From Methanothrix sp. (GTDB lineage: Archaea; Halobacteriota; Methanosarcinia; Methanotrichales; Methanotrichaceae): a stretch of 37,483 bases of DNA. Below the pieces are notes generated by a model, which had not been told where the DNA came from, searched no databases, and saw only the letters and a program-made list of their open reading frames with translations. Where the stretch lies: positions 1 through 37,483 of the forward strand of contig JAUWQF010000007.1 in assembly GCA_030611205.1 (NCBI GenBank), written 5' to 3'. Both the position numbers and the translations under genes were made by a program. The stretch's first letter is position 1, and each line of letters opens with the position of its first letter. Of this stretch, positions 32,832-37,483 are shown piece by piece.

Positions 32832-34226
32832 ATGAGACCGATATCCTCTGCTGAGATGAGTGCCGTGGATGCCAACTGCGAATATTTCGGCCTGCTTCCT
32901 CTCCAACTCATGGAGAATGCAGGCGCAGCGCTGGCCCGCCAGATCAGGACTAGAGCCGCTGGAGACAAGATAGTCATCGTGGCCGGCCGAGGCAACAACG
33001 CCGGCGACGCCTTCGTGGCCGCACGCCATCTCGGCGACCTCCAGGTCACGGTCCTCCTATTGGGCAGGTCCAGGGATATCGCCACCGAAGAGGCGAGACG
33101 GAACTGGAGGATCCTGGACGAGATGGGTTTCGATCTGAGGGAGGTACGGGATCCCGAGGATCTCGAGGCACTCTCCAGCTACGATATTGTGATCGATGCA
33201 GTATTCGGTACCGGGGTGCGGGGGACCATTCACGGTATCGAGGCCTCGGCCATAGAGGCTATGAACTCCTGCAAAAAGACCGTAATATCGGTCGACGTGC
33301 CCAGCGGCATGGGGACCGATAAGGAGGTCAAACCGGAGCTCACCGTGACATTCCACCGACCAAAGGTCGGGATGTCCGGCGAGGTCGAGGTCGCCAGCAT
33401 AGGCATACCACCTGCCGCCGAGTTTCTGGTGGGGCCCGGTGACCTCATCCCGGTGACATTTCGCTCCGACCAGAGCCACAAAGGAAATAACGGGAGGGTG
33501 CTGGTGATCGGGGGTGGGGCCTACAGCGGCGCCCCGGCCCTCTCTGCCATGGCCGCCCTCCGGGCAGGTGCCGATATCGTGACCGTAGCCACCCCGTCCG
33601 CCGTCTCCAAGACCGTGGCCGGTTTCTCACCCAACCTTATCGTGAGGGAACTCTCCGAAGACCGCCTTTCTCCCGACGATCTAGAGGTCCTGAGGAAGCT
33701 GATACCTCTTCATGATGTCGTGGTGGTGGGCATGGGGTTGGGTCGCGACCCCAGGACCGAAGATGCCCTATCCCGGCTCGTCCCCCTCTGCGAGAATGTG
33801 GTAATGGATGCCGATGCTCTCTTGCCCGGCGTCCCCTTGAAAGGCGTGATCACCCCACACGAGGGCGAGTTCAGGAGGATCTGTCCCGTTTTGATCTCGC
33901 CGGGAAAGGTACCCTTGGATATGGTGAAGAACGTCGCCAGGGATCTGGAGGTGACCGTCCTCCTCAAGGGGAAGACCGACCTGATCTCCGACGGGCTGGT
34001 CGTCAGAGGCAACAAGACCGGGAACCCGGGGATGACCGTCGGCGGCACCGGCGACGTCCTGGCAGGAATCACCGGGGCCTTCTACTGCAGGACGTCCGCG
34101 CTCCAGGCGGCGGTCGCTGCCGCTTTCGTCAACGGCAGGGCGGGCGACATCGCCTGCGCCGAGAAGGGGTTCGGCCTGACGGCCACGGACGTCATCGAGC
34201 AGATCCCCGCGGCGATGAGGCGGTGA
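32832..34226 (+). CDS. nnr: Bifunctional NAD(P)H-hydrate repair enzyme (epimerase and dehydratase)
   Basis: 464 aa from the ATG at 32832 (MRPISSAEMSAVDANCEYFG). The N-terminal YjeF-N/epimerase domain has MENAGAALARQI, IVIVAGRGNNAGDAFVAARHL and VIDAVFGTGVRG; the C-terminal dehydratase domain has RVLVIGGGAYSGAPALSAMAALRAGADIVTVAT, GVITPHEGEFRR and the nucleotide loop NPGMTVGGTGDVLAGI. It repairs damaged NADH and NADPH hydrates. It begins 77 bases after nrdD. An in-frame codon at 32751 overlapping nrdD adds non-family residues and is not used here. Confidence 0.95.
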   Translation: MRPISSAEMSAVDANCEYFGLLPLQLMENAGAALARQIRTRAAGDKIVIVAGRGNNAGDAFVAARHLGDLQVTVLLLGRSRDIATEEARRNWRILDEMGFDLREVRDPEDLEALSSYDIVIDAVFGTGVRGTIHGIEASAIEAMNSCKKTVISVDVPSGMGTDKEVKPELTVTFHRPKVGMSGEVEVASIGIPPAAEFLVGPGDLIPVTFRSDQSHKGNNGRVLVIGGGAYSGAPALSAMAALRAGADIVTVATPSAVSKTVAGFSPNLIVRELSEDRLSPDDLEVLRKLIPLHDVVVVGMGLGRDPRTEDALSRLVPLCENVVMDADALLPGVPLKGVITPHEGEFRRICPVLISPGKVPLDMVKNVARDLEVTVLLKGKTDLISDGLVVRGNKTGNPGMTVGGTGDVLAGITGAFYCRTSALQAAVAAAFVNGRAGDIACAEKGFGLTATDVIEQIPAAMRR

Positions 34227-34230
34227 TCGC

Positions 34231-34683
34231 GTGAGGGCTCGTTCTCAGGGGATGGTGGACATAACCGAGAAGCCTGTGGTGAAGAGGACGGCCACCGCCG
34301 CCGGGGTGGTGAGGCTCAAACGGTCTACGGTGGAGGCTATCGGTTCGGGAAAGGTGAAGAAGGGCGATGTCCTCTCTACCGCCAGGGTAGCGGCCATCCT
34401 GGCGGTGAAGGAAACCCCCAGAACGGTGCCGATGTGCCATCCCATCCCCGTCACCAGCGTCGTGGTCGAGTTCGATCTCCGGCCGGAGACTGTGGAGGCC
34501 ACGGTTGCCGTCACCTCCGTGGGCAAGACGGGGGTGGAGATGGAGGCCCTCACCGGGGTCTCGGCGGCGCTCCTGAACGTCTGGGACATGGTGAAGTCGC
34601 TGGAAAAAGACGAGACCGGGAACTACCCCACCACGGCGATCGAGGCGATAAGGGTGGTGGAGAAGAGGATGGAAGCGATCTGA
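34231..34683 (+). CDS. moaC: Cyclic pyranopterin monophosphate synthase MoaC
   Basis: 150 aa from a GTG at 34231, with GGTGATC upstream; an ATG at 34252 is a weaker alternative. MVDITEKPVVKRTATAAG, the active-site TVPMCHPIPVT (C69, H70) and GVEMEALTGVSAALLNVWDMVKSLEK are MoaC signatures. It completes the cyclisation to cyclic pyranopterin monophosphate after MoaA, in molybdopterin synthesis, a pathway shared with the moeA in this window. It starts 4 bases after nnr. Confidence 0.96.
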   Translation: MRARSQGMVDITEKPVVKRTATAAGVVRLKRSTVEAIGSGKVKKGDVLSTARVAAILAVKETPRTVPMCHPIPVTSVVVEFDLRPETVEATVAVTSVGKTGVEMEALTGVSAALLNVWDMVKSLEKDETGNYPTTAIEAIRVVEKRMEAI

Positions 34684-34733
34684 TGGGGCATGTCGGGTCC
34701 ATCTTTCGGTCTTACCCACATCTTCAACTGAGT

Positions 34734-34940
34734 TCATTTTAGGTCTTCCTCCTCGAATATGAAGACCTCGTCAATAGTCGATTGGAGAGCCGTGGCCACC
34801 TTGTAGGCCAGCTTGAGAGAGGGGTTGTATTTTCCCTTCTCCAGGAAGAGTATGGTCTCTCTCCTGACGCCTACCATAGAGGCTAGATCGGCCTGGGTGT
34901 GGTTGTGCCTGGCCCGCAGCTCCTTGATTCTGGTTTTCAT
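34734..34940 (-). CDS. XRE-type helix-turn-helix transcriptional regulator
   Basis: 68 aa: [25 protein letters not shown] then [27 protein letters not shown], a compact Cro/CI helix-turn-helix with acidic end. GGAGGAGATGGG before the ATG is a very strong ribosome binding site. Such small regulators usually sit next to a short two-span membrane protein (DUF2178 type); the remnant of one lies directly upstream and would have been co-transcribed. Convergent with moaC. Confidence 0.9.
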   Translation of the reverse strand: MKTRIKELRARHNHTQADLASMVGVRRETILFLEKGKYNPSLKLAYKVATALQSTIDEVFIFEEEDLK

Positions 34941-34954
34941 CCCATCTCCTCCCG

Positions 34955-35131
34955 TTATTCCACGTCGCCCTTGCGGAAGAGGTACCACTTGAATATCATC
35001 GAGCTGATGGTCATCACCAAGATGGTCGCCCCGAGAACGTCCTGGACTGAAAGGGTCAAAAGGTGCAGGTAATCCACCCAGAAGAGGCATAAAGCCAGGA
35101 ACAGAGTGAGAAACCAGGAGTAGGTTATACC
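34955..35131 (-). pseudogene. 5'-truncated two-span membrane protein (DUF2178-like)
   Basis: An open frame of 58 codons between an upstream TGA and the TAA at 34955: [19 protein letters not shown], then [27 protein letters not shown]. Two membrane segments and the RKGDVE end fit the membrane partner commonly paired with small XRE regulators. There is no ATG at the head, and the frame +1 upstream ([10 protein letters not shown]) suggests a frameshift or 5' deletion. The preserved end overlaps nothing, and the regulator starts 14 bases later. I call it a decayed gene. Confidence 0.55.
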
Positions 35132-35302
35132 TCACTTTCAGCAGTAAAAAAGTGATGACTTGAGAATTTTTAACATCCCATAAAGATGTATGTATTCCAT
35201 AATCACACATCACAATAAATACAATAATTTAAACCCGATAAATACATTGGGATTGTTTGGGCGAAGTGAACCGAAGCCGCAAAGCCCGTGTTAGGCGACG
35301 TT

Positions 35303-35707
35303 TCAGCTACCTATTTCTGGAAACCTTTCTACATAGGGTTGCACAGTTTTCAATTTAGGGATGGCTGCATAATGCTTCTGGTTGAAAGTGCATAGAGGTA
35401 AATTCAAAGCCACCGCTATCTGACCAATCAGGGCATCGAGAATCCCAAGCCCGTCGCTAAGATGATAACGGGCAAATACAGACAACGCCTCATCACACAT
35501 CTCCGGTGAAGGCCAAGCCACGCCATAAGCTCCCAAGATCCTTTTCACCTTCTCTTGCTCAGCCTTGTTTCTACAGCCCTGAACCAGCTCCATGACCACA
35601 AATCCGGGCAGAATGATCTCCACTCCACCGAGGGAATTCAACCAAGCCACAGCAGGCAGGTATTCACGCAAAAGGTCGACCATCACATCGGTATCTACAA
35701 GAATCAT
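35303..35707 (-). CDS. vapC: VapC-type PIN-domain ribonuclease toxin
   Basis: 134 aa. MILVDTDVMVDLLR gives the first acidic residue (D5), VVMELVQGCRN the second (E40), and ILDALIGQIAVALNLPLCTFNQKHYAAI the third (D91) and the C-terminal pattern with Asn109 where Asp is often found. PIN toxins cut specific tRNA or rRNA. The ATG is 3 bases after the antitoxin stop, with GAGGATAAGG upstream. Lower GC than the core genes, within the right-hand accessory stretch. Confidence 0.9.
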   Translation of the reverse strand: MILVDTDVMVDLLREYLPAVAWLNSLGGVEIILPGFVVMELVQGCRNKAEQEKVKRILGAYGVAWPSPEMCDEALSVFARYHLSDGLGILDALIGQIAVALNLPLCTFNQKHYAAIPKLKTVQPYVERFPEIGS

Positions 35708-35710
35708 ACC

Positions 35711-35968
35711 TTATCCTCGCCGCCGTTGTGCTTGCTCACGGAGTTGACGTGCATAAGCTGCACTATCCTCGATATCCTCGCGATCTCTCCAAAGCCCAAT
35801 CAGTCCGGAATGGATCATCTGACGGGCTGTCAAATGAGGATGCCTAAGCACAGCCGATGGTTCAATCAGCACGATCATCTCTACATACTGTCCTTTCTTA
35901 CAGGGCAATCCTGTTACAAAGATTTCACCATCCCTCTCAACAACCTTGTTAAGACGAATTGCTTCCAT
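35711..35968 (-). CDS. vapB: VapB-type antitoxin
   Basis: 85 aa. Located just upstream of vapC on the same strand, the normal order. EIFVTGLPCKKGQYVEMIVLIEP is a short strand-rich N-terminus, and a charged helical C-terminus (WRDREDIEDSAAYARQLREQAQRRRG) would bind the toxin. The DNA-binding type is not clear from sequence. GGAGGTGAGGG before the ATG is a strong ribosome binding site. Confidence 0.8.
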   Translation of the reverse strand: MEAIRLNKVVERDGEIFVTGLPCKKGQYVEMIVLIEPSAVLRHPHLTARQMIHSGLIGLWRDREDIEDSAAYARQLREQAQRRRG

Positions 35969-36070
35969 AATCCCTCACCTCCATCGTTGTTAAAACATGA
36001 CTTTCGGCGATTACCATGTTATCGACAGGTCAGATTAGACAATATTAATCTACCAAAACATGAAGATATT

Positions 36071-36618
36071 ATGAGAAAGTTAGAATCGGCACTAAGCGCC
36101 CCTCCAACCAACTGCATGGGAATGAAATACTTAATCGGGTACAGTACAATTTCAAGCTTGTCCGATTTAATATGTCGCTATAATCTATATGGCCGAAAGT
36201 CATGTATTACTATCACAAAAAAGCGATTACGTACTTTACAAATCAGCTACATGACATTCTTTCAAATACAGAAGAATATGTAATCTGTGTTATGCCAACA
36301 CACGCAATAGGGACAGCACCATCAGGCATAAGAACAATCGCGAGACAATTATCCTCGCCTCCAATAATTGATGGGACAGATGTTTTGTCAAGAGTTTTTG
36401 AGATAGCAAAGAAGGCAATGGGTGGAAGCCGCGATCTACAGCTAGAAATAAAATCACTTACTGTGATAAATGAAAGTGCAGTCAAAGGTCGGCAGGTACT
36501 CCTATTGGATGATGTGGCAACAACTGGTACATCCTTAAAGGCAGGAAAATATCTGATAGAGCGAGCCGGAGCTAAAATGGTCGTATTACTTGCACTCGCC
36601 AAAACTCAAAGAGAATAG
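36071..36618 (+). pseudogene. Phosphoribosyltransferase-like (ComF-type) gene with probable frameshift
   Basis: The second part, 138 aa from an ATG at 36202, has VICVMPTHAIGTAPSGIRTIARQL, SSPPIIDGTDVLSR, MGGSRDLQLEIKSL and the PRPP loop VLLLDDVATTGTSL: a ComF-like PRTase. It lacks the N-terminus. In the adjacent frame the ATG at 36071 begins MRKLESALSAPPTNCMGMKYL and IGYSTISSLSDLICRYNLYGRK, which fits as the missing N-terminus joined at about 36198-36201, a two-base frame offset. An AATATTAAT box at 36041-36049 is centred 26 bases before 36071, supporting that start. Either a frameshifted gene, a sequencing error, or two genes. The next gene, DprA-like, starts 11 bases on. Confidence 0.6.
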
Positions 36619-36629
36619 GAGTTCATAAA

Positions 36630-36692
36630 ATGGAACCAATATCTATACTGGCATTGGAGAAAACACCCAACGTTGGATCGAAAACTATATAG
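36630..36692 (+). pseudogene. DprA-like gene start cut off by insertion sequence
   Basis: From the ATG at 36630: MEPISILALEKTPNVGSKTI, then TAG formed at the edge of the insertion element. LALxKTPNVGSKTI is the helix-hairpin-helix type beginning found at the N-terminus of DprA/Smf proteins. TAGGAG overlapping the PRTase stop is a ribosome binding site. Only 20 residues remain, so the family call rests on this motif and on the neighbouring ComF-type gene; ComFC and DprA work together in bacterial transformation. Confidence 0.5.
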
Positions 36693-36711
36693 GACTTACG
36701 TAGGACTTACG
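36690..36711. repeat. Tandem 11-mer at the edge of the IS701-type element
   Basis: TAGGACTTACG occurs twice in direct succession (36690-36700, 36701-36711), followed by CAGTTGAG. GGACTTACGCAGTTGA is probably the element's terminal repeat, and the transposase stop codon lies inside the second copy. The first copy may be a duplication made during insertion or end slippage. Confidence 0.55.
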
Positions 36712-37483
36712 CAGTTGAGTCTGTAGGCAACAAATAACGTGGATACTTTATATATGATTGTATGGAATCTCTTATAATCGATCTCTTGCTTTCGAACCAA
36801 CTCTTTTTCGTTTTCAGTCTCTCTAATTCTAACCTCAGAAATGCTCTCAGCGAGAACATTATATGAGCCCTCTGAGATTGAGCCCTTCGCGACTGACAGC
36901 GTTCTACGCCACAGAACTGCTTAATCCCTCTGTGATACTCTTCTATTTTCCAGGAGTTCTTTGCTAGATCTTTTCGATCTGTTTCTTTCATATCCAGTGC
37001 ATCAGTTGCCCAGTGTTCTGTGTCACTTTCTTTAGAGACTATCCGGAAAACCTTTACGAATCCATAAGCTTTCAGATGTACTGTCCCTCCTTCCGGAGGA
37101 ATTTCTACAGTATTGATCTGTACGTTCTTTGTATCGTCCGGGTTCACCAGACGGTTGCACTTCAACCTCGTCAACCAATTCCATCCAAATTTTCTAATAG
37201 TTTTGAGGTTATTCAGGCTAGTATACCAGCTGTCGAACATAACAAACTTCGGCTGGAAACCACGCTCTTTTGCACTGTGTAGCATATCCTGAAAATGATC
37301 GTTCTTGGTTTTTCCATCATTATGTATGTCGTAGATACGGAAATCAACAGGAATTATGGCATAGCCATCTGTCCAGACCAATGTAATCAAGTTGATACCA
37401 TTCACCGTCCGATGGTGCTTTCCACTCCAATGGCGATATACAAGATCCATCTTCTTGGCATAAGGCTTGTCCAAGGTTGTATC
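36707..37483 (-). mobile_element. IS701-type transposase, 5' part outside the window
   Basis: 256 codons plus more beyond the window edge, where the frame continues upstream as DTTL. RHWSGKHHRTVNGINLITLVWTDGYAIIPVDFRIYD, VMFDSWYTSLNNL with a catalytic Asp, NWLTRLKCNRLVNPD and WKIEEYHRGIKQFCGVERCQSRRAQSQRAHI with the catalytic Glu show a DDE transposase of the IS701/IS4 superfamily common in methanosarcinal genomes. The stop lies inside the terminal repeat. The visible part is intact, so the element may be active. It interrupts the DprA-like gene. Confidence 0.88.

Noticed and set aside
35256-35285. GGGC...GCCC weak hairpin after vapC as a terminator
   Set aside because: The stem is only four pairs with a long loop and no T tract.
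35290-35296. GTTAGGC near the vapC end and again at 23146-23152 near the deoxyribosyltransferase end, like integron attC core ends
   Set aside because: A 7-mer is expected several times by chance in 37 kb on two strands; no paired core site or attC-type fold was found.

Overview
The window looks like a chromosomal segment of a methanogenic archaeon of the Methanosarcinales, most likely the Methanothrix (Methanosaeta) group. The evidence is an McrC gene, the chromosomal protein MC1, archaeal ribosomal protein order L11-L1-L10-L12, Spt5, a homodimer-type tRNA-splicing endonuclease, diphthine synthase, an archaeal Thi4, and TATA boxes centred about 26 nt before start codons (leaderless genes). 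Most genes are GC-rich with housekeeping functions. Genus placement is inference.

Layout. 1-5.1 kb: rqcH and a Mut7-C RNase gene diverge from one promoter; then thi4-UPF0146, and ftsZ on the opposite strand. 5.1-10.5 kb (minus): a UbiD-type decarboxylase, a DUF1614 membrane protein, a TPR protein, endA, a divergent GAPDH-like protein and an APS-kinase-like P-loop kinase. 10.6-14 kb: MC1, then the ribosomal operon spt5-L11-L1-L10-L12 on the minus strand. 14-17.7 kb: a MoeA with a C-terminal binding domain, an alpha/beta hydrolase and a membrane ClpP-fold protease. 17.9-21.8 kb: uvrA and a SAM methyltransferase. 21.9-24.9 kb: accessory island with a transposase relic joined to an unexplained GC-rich block, a hicA toxin gene broken by one amber codon, and a dGTPase plus nucleoside deoxyribosyltransferase pair. 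24.9-34.7 kb: apgM, mcrC, dphB, an RHH-queD-queC-queE operon for archaeosine precursor synthesis, two small unknown genes, nrdD, nnr and moaC. 34.7-37.5 kb: second accessory stretch with an XRE regulator beside a decayed membrane gene, VapBC, a frameshifted phosphoribosyltransferase gene, a DprA-like gene cut off by an insertion sequence, and that IS701-type element running off the window.

The strongest unexplained signal is a 25-bp dyad (GTAYATAATGT-N3-ACATTATATAC and close variants) present four times: between thi4 and ftsZ, upstream of the GAPDH-like gene, directly before uvrA, and upstream of nrdD. The targets ftsZ, uvrA and nrdD (division, excision repair, dNTP supply) suggest a shared regulator linking DNA replication or damage with division. 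Other notable signals are a hairpin overlapping the L1 ribosome binding site that resembles an L1 autoregulatory site, and the island-borne dGTPase/deoxyribosyltransferase pair, which could be a nucleotide-depletion defence module.

No tRNA or rRNA gene was recognised. Gene-free stretches longer than 300 bases occur only in the 21.9-23.2 kb island and are described there. The 170-base gap at 35132-35302 shows nothing beyond AT-rich sequence and a weak hairpin.
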